DNA of 5,532 nt, from assembly GCA_946482635.1 (NCBI GenBank), contig CAMLSG010000285.1, forward strand, positions 1-5,532, written 5' to 3'. A program made the translations under genes and the position numbers. Position 1 is the first letter of the stretch. Each line of letters starts with the position of its first letter. Positions 1 through 5,532 of this stretch are shown in pieces. The stretch is from an uncultured Duganella sp. (GTDB lineage: Bacteria; Pseudomonadota; Gammaproteobacteria; Burkholderiales; Burkholderiaceae). Below the pieces are notes generated by a model. That model was not told the DNA's origin. It saw only the letters and a list, made by a program, of their open reading frames with translations, and did no database searches.

Positions 1-551
1 TGCTTGATGCCGTCGGAGACCGTCGACCCGGCGGGCACAGTCTTCAACGCCTGCAACGCCTCCTTGTCGGAGTAGCCCAGCGCCAGCAATGCGTTCAGGA
101 TATCGGCCTGCGAATCGTGGACCGGATGCGCGCCGGCGGCACCGATGTCGGCGCCCAGCTTGCCCTTCAACTCCAGCAGCAGGCGCTCGGCGGTTTTCTT
201 GCCGATGCCGGGAATCTTCACCAAACGGCCGGCTTCCTGCAGCGTGACCGCTTGCGCCAGGTCGGCGATCGACAGCCCGGACAGGATCGATAGCGCAGTA
301 CGCGCGCCGATGCCGCTGATCTTGATCAGTTGGCGGAACACCGCGCGTTCTTCGGCGTTGCCGAAGCCGAACAGCAGGTGGGCGTCTTCACGGATCGTCA
401 GGTGGGTGAACAGGCTGACTTTCTCGCCCACGCCGGGCAGGTTGTAGAAGGTTGACATCGGCACGTCGACTTCATAGCCGACGCCTTGCACGTCTACCAG
501 CAATTGCGGGGGATTCTTTTCGAGCAGGATGCCGGTGAGACGTCCGATCAT
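1..551 (-). CDS. ruvA: Holliday junction branch migration protein RuvA (C-terminus cut by window edge)
   Basis: RuvA binds four-way Holliday junctions as a tetramer and loads the RuvB hexameric motor for branch migration; it works in the cytoplasm with RuvB and RuvC. The visible 183 residues begin [12 protein letters not shown], the usual RuvA start. They show the N-terminal OB-fold (about 1-62) with the conserved VGYEV (24-28), then two helix-hairpin-helix motifs: [11 protein letters not shown] (77-87) and [13 protein letters not shown] (112-124). The C-terminal RuvB-binding domain follows (about 145 on, with [10 protein letters not shown]). RuvA proteins are usually about 190-205 residues, so only roughly 8-20 residues lie outside the window; this is an edge effect, not a broken gene. 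The ATG has a reasonable Shine-Dalgarno (AAAGGA, 5 nt upstream). It starts 19 bp after the ruvC stop, which implies co-transcription. ruvB is expected immediately downstream. Confidence 0.97.
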   Translation of the reverse strand, partial: MIGRLTGILLEKNPPQLLVDVQGVGYEVDVPMSTFYNLPGVGEKVSLFTHLTIREDAHLLFGFGNAEERAVFRQLIKISGIGARTALSILSGLSIADLAQAVTLQEAGRLVKIPGIGKKTAERLLLELKGKLGADIGAAGAHPVHDSQADILNALLALGYSDKEALQALKTVPAGSTVSDGIK

Positions 552-570
552 ATGGTTCCTTTAGGTGCGG

Positions 571-1107
571 TTAGCCGACCAGGCGGCCGCGCTTCATGCG
601 CAGTCCGGACAGGGCGGGATGGGCGTTGGTGACGACGGCCAGCGTAGCCTGGCTGTTGGCGTGGCAAATGGCGATGCCGAGGGCGTCGGCGGCGTCGGTG
701 CCGGGCAGGCCGGGCAGCGCCAGCAGGCGCGCGACCATGTCCTGCACCTGCGCCTTGGTGGCGCGGCCGGTGCCGACGACAGCTTGCTTCAGTTGCGTCG
801 GCGAGTACTCGGCGACTTTGAGTTCGTGCGTCACCAGGGCGCAGATCGCGGCGCCGCGGGCCTGGCCCAGCAGCAGGGTGGATTGCGGGTTGACGTTGAC
901 GAAGACTTTTTCGATTGCGGCGCAATCGGGCTTGTAGGTGGCCGCGATTTCGGCGACGCCGTCGAGGATGACTTTCAGCCGCTGCGGCAGGTCGCCCTCG
1001 CCGCTCTTGATGGTGCCGGAGGCGATGTAGCGCAGCTTGTTGCCCACTTTTTGGATGACGCCAAAGCCAGTGGTGCGCAAGCCGGGGTCGATGCCGAGAA
1101 TAATCAT
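571..1107 (-). CDS. ruvC: Crossover junction endodeoxyribonuclease RuvC
   Basis: RuvC is the dimeric Holliday-junction resolvase that nicks two opposing strands at junctions held by RuvAB, finishing homologous recombination and repair. The 178-residue product has the family's usual length and an RNase H-like fold. The four metal-binding acidic residues sit at D7 (in [10 protein letters not shown]), E66 (in AIEKVFV), D138 and D141 (in GTDAADALG), the same numbering as in E. coli RuvC. F69 and the basic residues K107 and K118 are also at the E. coli positions. The start is set by the conserved MIILGIDPG. Its ribosome site is poor: only a GGA directly abuts the ATG. A TAAAAT box lies 6 nt before the ATG, so a leaderless transcript is conceivable, but no -35 matches it. 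The gene lies between a palindrome-rich gap upstream and ruvA 19 bp downstream. Confidence 0.98.
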   Translation of the reverse strand: MIILGIDPGLRTTGFGVIQKVGNKLRYIASGTIKSGEGDLPQRLKVILDGVAEIAATYKPDCAAIEKVFVNVNPQSTLLLGQARGAAICALVTHELKVAEYSPTQLKQAVVGTGRATKAQVQDMVARLLALPGLPGTDAADALGIAICHANSQATLAVVTNAHPALSGLRMKRGRLVG

Positions 1108-1138
1108 TCCGGGATTTTACGGCAGAAACCGGTAAACC

Positions 1139-1164
1139 GGTGTCAGACCCGAGGGTCTGACACC
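1139..1164. repeat. Perfect 12-bp inverted repeat, hairpin 1
   Basis: GGTGTCAGACCC (1139-1150), a 2-base spacer GA, then GGGTCTGACACC (1153-1164): a perfect 12-bp stem, or 11 bp with a CGAG tetraloop. It lies about 30 bp upstream of the ruvC start. The sequence resembles short palindromes that I believe are multicopy in Oxalobacteraceae genomes; copy number cannot be judged from this window. Confidence 0.9.
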
Positions 1165-1167
1165 TGC

Positions 1168-1182
1168 ACGCGACGGTCGCGT
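1168..1182. repeat. Perfect 7-bp inverted repeat, hairpin 2
   Basis: ACGCGAC (1168-1174), one central G, then GTCGCGT (1176-1182). As RNA it would fold as a 6-bp stem with a CGG-type triloop. It sits exactly between the two longer palindromes and looks like the central spacer of the composite element. Confidence 0.75.
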
Positions 1183-1186
1183 ACCA

Positions 1187-1211
1187 GTGCCTGACCCTGC
1201 GGGTCAGGCAC
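1187..1211. repeat. Perfect 11-bp inverted repeat, hairpin 3
   Basis: GTGCCTGACCC (1187-1197), spacer TGC, then GGGTCAGGCAC (1201-1211), a perfect 11-bp stem. It starts 15 bp after the purH stop in the direction of transcription and is a diverged mirror copy of hairpin 1. It could protect the 3' end of purH mRNA, but it lacks the U-run of a rho-independent terminator. Confidence 0.88.
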
Positions 1212-1225
1212 CGAACCACCGGTTT

Positions 1226-2800
1226 TTAGTGACGGAAGTGGCGGGTGCCGGTGTACAGCATCACCACGCCGCGCTCGTCGGCGGCGTCGATCACTTCCTG
1301 GTCGCGCATCGAGCCGCCCGGGTGGATCACGCAGGTCGCGCCCGCATCAACCACCACATCCAGGCCGTCGCGGAACGGGAAGAATGCGTCGGAAGCCACG
1401 GCGGAACCCTGCAGCGACAGGCCGGCATTCTGCGCCTTGATCGAGGCGATGCGCGCGGAGTCGATACGGGACATCTGGCCCGCGCCCACGCCCAGGGTCA
1501 TGTTATTGCCGCAGAAGACGATGGCGTTCGACTTCACGTACTTGGCCACGCGCCATGCGAACATCAGGTCCGCCAACTGCTGCTGGGTAGGCTGCAGCTT
1601 GCTTACGACACGCACTTCGGAAGGCAGCACGTTCTTGGAGTCAGCCGACTGCACCAGCAGGCCGCCGCCCACGCGCTTGAAGTCCATCGCGTTCACGCCT
1701 TCGCCCAGCGGAATTTCCAGCAGGCGCACGTTCTGCTTGGCCGACATGATCTGGCGCGCTTCAGCGGTGAAGGAAGGAGCGATCAGCACTTCCACGAACA
1801 GCTTGGCCAGTTCGGTGGCCGCTGCGCCGTCCACTTCCACGTTGAAGGCGATGATGCCGCCGAAAGCGGAGGTCGGGTCGGTCTTCAGCGCGCGCTGGTA
1901 GGCGTCCAGTGCGGTCGCGCCCAGGGCCACGCCGCACGGGTTGGCGTGCTTGATGATCACGCAGGCGGTGGAACCCATGGATTTCACGCACTCCCACGCT
2001 GCATCGGCGTCGGCGATATTGTTGAAGGACAGTTCCTTGCCCTGCAGCTGGCGGTAGTTGGCCAGTGCGCCGGCTACTGGAGCCAGGTCGCGGTAGAAGG
2101 CTGCCGACTGGTGCGGGTTTTCGCCGTAGCGCATGTCCTGCACTTTTTCGAAGGCCACGTTCAGGGTTGCCGGGTAGGCGGAACGGGTTTCGTGCTTGCG
2201 GTCCGGACCCAGGCTGGAGAAGTAGTTGGTGATGGCGCCGTCGTACTGCGCAGTGTGCGCGTAGACCTTCTTGGCCAGGTTGAAGCGGGTTTCGTAGGAA
2301 ACGTAGCCAGGAGCGTTGTCGGTGCCCTTCATCTCCGCCAGCACCACGCCGTAGTCGCTCGGATCGCAGATCACCACCACGTCCTTGTGGTTTTTGGCGG
2401 CGGAGCGCAGCATGGCCGGGCCGCCGATGTCGATGTTCTCGATCGCGTCTTCCAGCGAGCACTCGGCCTTGGCCACGGTCGCCTGGAACGGGTACAGGTT
2501 CACCACCACCATGTCGATGGTCGGGATGCTGTGCTCTTCCAGCTTGGCGACGTGCTCAGGGAAGTCGCGGCGCGCCAGGATGCCGCCGTGGACTTTCGGG
2601 TGCAGGGTCTTCACGCGGCCATCCAGCATTTCCGGGAAGCCGGTGTAGTCGGCCACTTCGGTGACCGGCACGCCGTTATCGGCCAGCAGTTTCGCGGTAC
2701 CGCCAGTGGACAGGATGTTGACGCCCATGGCCGACAGGGCCTTGGCGAAATCCAGCACGCCGGTCTTGTCGGATACGGAGATGAGAGCTTGTTTGATCAT
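1226..2800 (-). CDS. purH: Bifunctional AICAR formyltransferase / IMP cyclohydrolase PurH
   Basis: PurH carries out the last two steps of de novo purine synthesis: AICAR is formylated by 10-formyl-THF to FAICAR, which is then cyclised to IMP. It is a cytoplasmic homodimer. The 524-residue product is close to the usual 520-530. The N-terminal MGS-type cyclohydrolase domain (about 1-150) shows SVSDKTG (8-14), STGGTA (31-36), [10 protein letters not shown] (64-73) and NIDIGGPAM (122-130). The transformylase domain (about 200-524) shows RYGENPHQ (224-231), KHANPCG (284-290, with the catalytic Lys-His pair K284/H285), SAFGG (311-315), DAFFPFRDG (471-479) and HPGGSMRD (493-500), ending RHFRH. I chose the ATG at 2800 because [12 protein letters not shown] matches the family start; an in-frame TTG at 2839 would add 13 unconserved residues. 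There is no Shine-Dalgarno; the leader is C-rich and may fold over the start. It lies 90 bp after fis, probably in the same transcript. Confidence 0.98.
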   Translation of the reverse strand: MIKQALISVSDKTGVLDFAKALSAMGVNILSTGGTAKLLADNGVPVTEVADYTGFPEMLDGRVKTLHPKVHGGILARRDFPEHVAKLEEHSIPTIDMVVVNLYPFQATVAKAECSLEDAIENIDIGGPAMLRSAAKNHKDVVVICDPSDYGVVLAEMKGTDNAPGYVSYETRFNLAKKVYAHTAQYDGAITNYFSSLGPDRKHETRSAYPATLNVAFEKVQDMRYGENPHQSAAFYRDLAPVAGALANYRQLQGKELSFNNIADADAAWECVKSMGSTACVIIKHANPCGVALGATALDAYQRALKTDPTSAFGGIIAFNVEVDGAAATELAKLFVEVLIAPSFTAEARQIMSAKQNVRLLEIPLGEGVNAMDFKRVGGGLLVQSADSKNVLPSEVRVVSKLQPTQQQLADLMFAWRVAKYVKSNAIVFCGNNMTLGVGAGQMSRIDSARIASIKAQNAGLSLQGSAVASDAFFPFRDGLDVVVDAGATCVIHPGGSMRDQEVIDAADERGVVMLYTGTRHFRH

Positions 2801-2890
2801 AGCTGTGGGGGGAAGGTTACGGAAATCTGTACAAACCAACCGGCCCCACGGCCCGTCGCGGCCAATAGGGACCGGGACGCGGAATCAGCC
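2801..2890 (-). promoter_or_regulatory. fis-purH intergenic leader with possible hairpin before the purH start
   Basis: This 90-bp stretch separates the fis stop from the purH start. Read as mRNA, GUGGGG (2849-2844) can pair with CCCCAC (2810-2805), which ends 4 nt before the AUG; inside it GGUU (2837-2834) can pair with AACC (2818-2815). The expected ribosome-site position is a run of C (UUCCCCCC) with no purine-rich Shine-Dalgarno. I see neither a convincing -10/-35 pair nor a U-tailed terminator. The simplest reading is read-through from fis with a structured initiation region. Regulation by folding is a hypothesis only. Confidence 0.35.
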
Positions 2891-3124
2891 TTACAGCAGG
2901 CCGTGTTCCTGTAATTTCTTGCGCAAAGTATTGCGGTTAATACCCAGCATCTGGGCTGCGTGCGACTGGTTGCCGTCGGCGCGGCCCATCACCACTTCGA
3001 GGATCGGACGCTCAACGGTCATCACTACCATGTCGTACACGTTCGATGCTTGCTGCTCGCCCAGGTCATTGAAGTAGTCTTCCAGGCTTTTCTGGACTAC
3101 TTCCTGAATGCTTTCTTTGCTCAT
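2891..3124 (-). CDS. fis: Fis family nucleoid-associated DNA-binding protein
   Basis: Fis is a small homodimeric nucleoid protein that bends DNA, activates stable-RNA promoters in fast growth and aids site-specific recombination. The 77-residue product ends in the conserved helix-turn-helix, GNQSHAAQMLGINRNTLRKK (51-70), nearly the E. coli sequence with a 21-residue offset. The DNA-contacting N63, R64, T66 and K69 correspond to E. coli N84, R85, T87 and K90. The dimerisation helices lie at about 28-48. It is about 20 residues shorter than the 98-residue E. coli protein at the N-terminus, the part that in E. coli carries the mobile beta-hairpins needed for Hin/Gin activation; short Fis proteins are usual in betaproteobacteria. 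The ATG at 3124 has no good Shine-Dalgarno; the leader is AU-rich. It follows dusB by 43 bp, the conserved dusB-fis pairing, so its promoter probably lies upstream of dusB. Confidence 0.95.
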   Translation of the reverse strand: MSKESIQEVVQKSLEDYFNDLGEQQASNVYDMVVMTVERPILEVVMGRADGNQSHAAQMLGINRNTLRKKLQEHGLL

Positions 3125-3150
3125 TTTTTTATCGATCTTGCTAAATTTTT
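3125..3150 (-). promoter_or_regulatory. AU-rich leader immediately upstream of fis
   Basis: The 26 bases before the fis ATG contain only 5 G/C (about 80% AT) in otherwise GC-rich DNA, including six A residues abutting the AUG and an AAAAAUUU run. No proper Shine-Dalgarno is present. In E. coli, efficient fis translation is known to depend on an AU-rich element upstream, towards the end of dusB. The stretch here may play the same ribosome-recruiting role; that is inference. Confidence 0.45.
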
Positions 3151-3167
3151 GCCAATGCAGGCGCGGT

Positions 3168-4184
3168 TCACGCAGCCAGCGGTTCTTCGGCGAGGCGGTA
3201 TTGTAACCGCTCGCCGTACTTCCATTGGGATTCGAAGAAACTGTCGACTGCGCGCAGTTGTTCTGCGGTCGACTCGAGGCGGTTCATCTCCTGACGGAAC
3301 TCCTCCCCGCCCGGGAGGTCGCGCACGTACCAGCCAATATGCTTGCGCGCGGTGCGCACGCCCAGGAATTCGCCGTAGAAGGCGTAATGGGCCTGCAGGT
3401 GTTCGTCCATCAGCTTGCGCACCTCGGCCACCAGCGGCGCCGGCAGGTGTTCGCCGGTGCGCAGGAAATGGTCGATTTCGCGGAAGATCCATGGGCGCCC
3501 CTGGGCGGCGCGGCCGATCATGACGGCGTCGGCGCCGGTCTTGTCGAGCACATAGCGCGCTTTTTCAGGGGTGGTGATGTCGCCGTTGGCGACCACCGGA
3601 ATGCTGACTGCGGCCTTGACGGCGGCAATGGTGTCGTATTCGGCGTCGCCGGTGTAGCCGTCGGCGCGGGTGCGGCCGTGCAGCGTCAGCATCTGGATGC
3701 CGGCTTGCTCGGCGATGCGCGCAATGCGCAGGGCGTTCTTGTTCTCGCGGTTCCAGCCGGTGCGGAATTTCAGGGTGACCGGCACGTTCACGGCCGGCAC
3801 CACCGCTTCCAGGATGCGCTGGACCAGGTCTTCGTGCTGCAACAGGGCGGAACCGCACCAGTTGTTGCACACCTTTTTCACCGGGCAGCCCATATTGATG
3901 TCGATGACCTGGGCGCCGCGGTCGACGTTGAACTTGGCGCATTCGGCCAGTTCTTCCGGCACCGCGCCGGCAATCTGCACGGCTTTCGGCTCCATCTCGC
4001 CGGTGTGGTCGGTACGGCGCGAGGACTTCTCGCTGGCCCACAGGCGCGGATTGGAAGCGGCCATCTCGGACACGGCGTAGCCCGCGCCCAGTTCCTTGCA
4101 CAATTGGCGGAACGGGCGGTCCGTCACGCCAGCCATGGGCGCGACAAAGACGTTATTGCGGAGCTCGTGAGGTCCGATATTCAC
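3168..4184 (-). CDS. dusB: tRNA dihydrouridine synthase DusB
   Basis: DusB is an FMN-dependent enzyme that reduces specific uridines (position 17 in E. coli) in the tRNA D-loop to dihydrouridine using NADPH. The 338-residue product has the TIM-barrel domain (about 1-240), starting with the FMN-binding APMAGVTD (15-22). Then come SEMAAS (39-44), DINMGCP with the catalytic C100 (95-101), LKFRTGW (138-144), LHGRTR (168-173), ANGDI (199-203) and IGRAAQGRPWIF (223-234). The C-terminal helical tRNA-recognition domain (about 240-320) includes ARKHIGWY (279-286). The start is a GTG at 4184: an in-frame TAA directly precedes it, the next ATG is residue 17 inside the FMN motif, and NIGPHELRN fits the family N-terminus. 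The ribosome site is weak (ACGGA, about 8 nt away). The C-terminus runs about 18 residues past the usual E. coli end. It is first gene of the dusB-fis unit. Confidence 0.96.
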   Translation of the reverse strand: MNIGPHELRNNVFVAPMAGVTDRPFRQLCKELGAGYAVSEMAASNPRLWASEKSSRRTDHTGEMEPKAVQIAGAVPEELAECAKFNVDRGAQVIDINMGCPVKKVCNNWCGSALLQHEDLVQRILEAVVPAVNVPVTLKFRTGWNRENKNALRIARIAEQAGIQMLTLHGRTRADGYTGDAEYDTIAAVKAAVSIPVVANGDITTPEKARYVLDKTGADAVMIGRAAQGRPWIFREIDHFLRTGEHLPAPLVAEVRKLMDEHLQAHYAFYGEFLGVRTARKHIGWYVRDLPGGEEFRQEMNRLESTAEQLRAVDSFFESQWKYGERLQYRLAEEPLAA

Positions 4185-4220
4185 TTAACAAATCCGTAAG
4201 ACAGTGCGGGAAAGGGGGCT

Positions 4221-4250
4221 ATTTTAACCGATGCGCTGCCCAAAAACTAA
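4221..4250 (-). promoter_or_regulatory. Candidate sigma70-type promoter for dusB-fis
   Basis: On the minus strand a TAAAAT -10 (4226-4221, 5 of 6 to TATAAT) lies 18 bp downstream of a poor -35, TTAGTT (4250-4245). The -10 is followed by a GC-rich stretch (GCCCCC) where the discriminator would be. E. coli fis is a growth-rate and ppGpp-controlled promoter with a GC-rich discriminator, so this resemblance is suggestive. Transcription would start near 4214, giving a leader of about 30 nt before the GTG of dusB. The weak -35 keeps confidence moderate. Confidence 0.45.
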
Positions 4251-4252
4251 TC
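4238..4252 (-). promoter_or_regulatory. Candidate Fis-binding site over the dusB-fis promoter
   Basis: The 15-mer GATTAGTTTTTGGGC fits the E. coli Fis consensus GNtYAaWWWtTRaNC at every strongly conserved position: G1, Y4, A5, W7-W9, T11, R12 and C15. It misses only the weaker A preferences at 6 and 13. It overlaps the proposed -35 element, where binding should repress. Fis represses its own dusB-fis promoter in E. coli, and the recognition helix encoded here is nearly identical, so negative autoregulation is a reasonable inference. Confidence 0.45.
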
Positions 4253-4258
4253 ACTTTT

Positions 4259-4900
4259 TTAAACAATGTCGTCCAGGCTGGCGGACAGGTGCGCAACCTC
4301 GCCCCATTGATCAAGCGACAACACCCCTTTATCAAAGGTAAATCGATTGATGCTGGCGTTTTTGACCTGGAAATCGCGCGGGCCGTCGATCGACAGGCCG
4401 CGGGCAGCGCGGTAGGCGCATTCCAGCACGCCGCCGTGGGCGACGATCAGGATGGATTGCTGCGGGTAACGCTCGGCCCAGCGTGCGATGCCGTCCTGGC
4501 AACGTTGGAAGAACTGGCGGAAGCTTTCGGCCACGCGATCGCCGGCCGGCATCACGGCATCCACGTCGCGCGCCTGCCATTCGGCAAATTCCACGGGGTA
4601 GCGTTCGGCGATCTCTGTATATAAGAGGCCTTCAAACGCGCCGTAGCCGCGCTCGCGCAGGCCGGGGTCGGTATGCAGCGGGAGGTGGGGATGGTGCGCC
4701 GCCACCGCTTGCGCGGTTTGCAGGGCACGTCCCAGGTCGCTGGAAATGATGGCGTCCAGCGGCTCGGCCGCCAGCGCACGCGCCAGGGCTTCGGCCTGGC
4801 GTTCGCCGGTAGGACTAAGGGGGATGTCGATGTGGCCTTGCAGGCGGCGCACAGCGTTCCACGCGGTTTCGCCGTGGCGGATCAGCAGGATTCTTGTCAT
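4259..4900 (-). CDS. Histidine phosphatase family protein (phosphoglycerate mutase-like, GpmB/CobC type)
   Basis: This is a branch-1 histidine phosphatase, which transfers phosphate through a phosphohistidine. The 213-residue product starts MTRILLIRHGETAWN: the RHGE motif is at 8-11, with H9 the expected phosphorylated residue. Other family residues are visible: Q21-G22 and the following PLS (27-29) substrate loop, R58 in SSDLGRALQTA, the acid/base E83 in LRERGYGAFEG, and the second histidine H155 in VAHGG (153-157). There is no signal peptide, so it is cytoplasmic. The substrate cannot be read from sequence: relatives include GpmB-like phosphatases, PhoE and CobC; no cobalamin genes lie nearby to favour CobC, and it lacks the cofactor-dependent mutase's length. 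The ATG overlaps the preceding gene's stop by 4 bp (ATGA) and has no Shine-Dalgarno, pointing to translational coupling. A 74-bp gap separates it from dusB. Confidence 0.93.
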   Translation of the reverse strand: MTRILLIRHGETAWNAVRRLQGHIDIPLSPTGERQAEALARALAAEPLDAIISSDLGRALQTAQAVAAHHPHLPLHTDPGLRERGYGAFEGLLYTEIAERYPVEFAEWQARDVDAVMPAGDRVAESFRQFFQRCQDGIARWAERYPQQSILIVAHGGVLECAYRAARGLSIDGPRDFQVKNASINRFTFDKGVLSLDQWGEVAHLSASLDDIV

Positions 4901-5511
4901 TCAAATAGCGAGTAGCTGCCGATCACCTGCGCCTCGTCGAGGATATGGCCGTGGATGGCGTCCAGCACGTCCTGGCAGGTGAAGCGGCCTTCCAGCTCCA
5001 GGCGCGGGGTGTCCAGCGCGTACAGGCGGAAAATGTAATGGTGGGTGCGCTCGTCGTTCCATGGCGGGCATGGGCCGTCGTAGCCGTAATAGTCGCCGGC
5101 CATGTCCTTGTCGCTGGCGAACCAGCCTGTGTAGTCGTTGATGCCGTGGCGCAGGGGCGCTGGCAGGTCGGCCGGCTTGCCCTTGGGCGTGACTTCTTTC
5201 GAGAATTCACCGGCGGCGATGCTGGTGCGCCTGGGTGGGATGTCGACCAGGGACCAGTGGTAGAAGTCGGCGCGCGGCATCGATGCGGGCAGGGTGTGGC
5301 CTTCCTGGTTGACGTGGGTGCCGTCGGTGGGGGCGTCGCCGTCGATGCAGAGCAGGACCAGGGATTCGGTGCCTGGCGGGACTTCGGACCAGGCCAGGTG
5401 GGGGTTCTTGTTGGCGGACAGGCGCACTTTGGTGGCCTTGTCGCGCACCGCGAAGGCAAACTCGCCGGGGATGGCGGCGCCATCCTTGAAGGAATCGCTC
5501 CAGATTTTCAT
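4897..5511 (-). CDS. YbhB/YbcL family Raf kinase inhibitor-like (PEBP) protein
   Basis: This belongs to the phosphatidylethanolamine-binding protein superfamily, YbhB/YbcL branch; the bacterial members have an anion-binding pocket but no firmly settled function. In the 204-residue product the markers are NPHLAWSEVPPGT (36-48), DGDAPTDG (57-64, the DPDAP motif with Gly in place of Pro), YHW (84-86), GYDGPCPP (143-150) and the THHYIFRLYALD strand (156-167). It is longer than E. coli YbhB (158 residues). Much of the extra length is a 15-20 residue insertion between DAPT and HW (about 62-83) and an expanded loop around 120-142. No signal peptide is seen, so it is probably cytoplasmic, like YbhB and unlike YbcL. 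The ATG at 5511 has the best Shine-Dalgarno in the window (GGGAG, 6 nt upstream), marking it as the likely first gene of a two-gene unit with the phosphatase. Its promoter is outside the window. Confidence 0.92.
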   Translation of the reverse strand: MKIWSDSFKDGAAIPGEFAFAVRDKATKVRLSANKNPHLAWSEVPPGTESLVLLCIDGDAPTDGTHVNQEGHTLPASMPRADFYHWSLVDIPPRRTSIAAGEFSKEVTPKGKPADLPAPLRHGINDYTGWFASDKDMAGDYYGYDGPCPPWNDERTHHYIFRLYALDTPRLELEGRFTCQDVLDAIHGHILDEAQVIGSYSLFE

Positions 5512-5517
5512 CTTTAT

Positions 5518-5522
5518 CTCCC
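5518..5522 (-). promoter_or_regulatory. Strong ribosome binding site of the PEBP gene
   Basis: GGGAG on the minus strand, 6 nt before the ATG at 5511. It fixes the start of the PEBP-family gene and contrasts with the weak or absent Shine-Dalgarno sites of the five genes that follow it; ruvA is the only other gene here with a clear one. Confidence 0.8.
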
Positions 5523-5532
5523 AGCTTGCTTT

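Larger units (their letters stand above)
1126..1225. repeat. Palindrome cluster between purH and ruvC (REP/BIME-like)
   Basis: Nearly the whole 118-bp gap between the purH stop and the ruvC start is made of repeats. Three perfect inverted repeats lie in a row at 1139-1164, 1168-1182 and 1187-1211. They are enclosed by AAACCGGT (1126-1133 and again 1134-1141) on the left and its complement ACCGGTTT (1218-1225) on the right. Hairpins 1 and 3 are related: GGTGTCAGACCC against GGTGCCTGACCC on the opposite strand, 10 of 12 identical, in mirrored orientation. This is the layout of a paired REP element (BIME or REPIN). No U-tract follows any hairpin in the direction of transcription, so it does not look like an intrinsic terminator. 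Effects on mRNA stability or insulation between purH and ruvC are inference. Confidence 0.75.

Noticed and set aside
1..551. ruvA as a truncated pseudogene
   Set aside because: The frame is open to the window edge and all domains are present; only the last few residues fall outside the window.
1139..1211. Palindromes as an intrinsic terminator of purH
   Set aside because: Stems are strong but no run of U follows any of them on the transcribed (minus) strand.
2801..2839. A 13-residue N-terminal extension of PurH from a TTG codon
   Set aside because: The extra residues are not like any PurH N-terminus and the internal ATG at 2800 gives the family's usual start; the TTG has no ribosome site either.
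2844..2890. Terminator after fis
   Set aside because: GC-rich bases offer only 4-bp stems such as GGCC/GGCC with no U-tract, so no terminator can be supported.
1187..2914. A 575-codon open frame on the plus strand opposite purH
   Set aside because: It is longer than purH itself but is a codon-bias shadow in GC-rich DNA: its translation is rich in His, Gly, Val and Arg with no recognisable domain, whereas the minus strand encodes a complete, motif-perfect PurH.
3225..4199. A 324-codon open frame on the plus strand opposite dusB
   Set aside because: Same shadow effect; low-complexity His/Ala/Gly/Val composition and no motifs, while the opposite strand encodes intact DusB.
4241..4260. A-run and T-run (AAAAAC ... 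CTTTTTT) as a bidirectional terminator between the phosphatase and dusB
   Set aside because: The only pairing is A-T with no GC stem, so it would not form a stable terminator hairpin. The stretch is better explained as an AT-rich upstream promoter region.

Overview
This 5.5 kb window is GC-rich chromosomal DNA with seven protein genes, all on the minus strand. The proteins, the fused gene order dusB-fis-purH-ruvC-ruvA and the short 77-residue Fis point to a betaproteobacterium. The overall look suggests the Oxalobacteraceae/Burkholderiales (Massilia, Duganella or Janthinobacterium type), but this rests on recognition of protein families and gene order, not on a search.

In the direction of transcription (right to left), the window starts with a two-gene unit: a YbhB/YbcL-type PEBP-family protein (5511-4897) overlaps a histidine phosphatase (4900-4259) by 4 bp (ATGA). 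A 74-bp gap follows, holding a candidate sigma70-type promoter with a GC-rich discriminator and a good match to the Fis-binding consensus over its -35 element. Next come dusB (tRNA dihydrouridine synthase, GTG start), fis (nucleoid protein) and purH (last two steps of IMP synthesis). After a 118-bp intergenic stretch packed with three perfect palindromes come ruvC and the start of ruvA (Holliday-junction processing). ruvA runs off the left edge with only about ten residues missing; ruvB would be expected just beyond.

Functionally the core is a growth-linked housekeeping cluster: tRNA modification, the growth-phase nucleoid protein Fis, purine synthesis, and recombination/repair. No rho-independent terminator with a U-tract is visible in any gap, so read-through from dusB to ruvA is possible.

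I see no tRNA, rRNA, CRISPR array, insertion sequence, prophage or defence system. The most interesting non-coding signals are the predicted Fis autoregulation site, the AU-rich fis leader, the possible hairpin over the purH start (which lacks a Shine-Dalgarno), and the palindrome cluster between purH and ruvC. No gap between genes exceeds 120 bp. I did not find a convincing undescribed system here.
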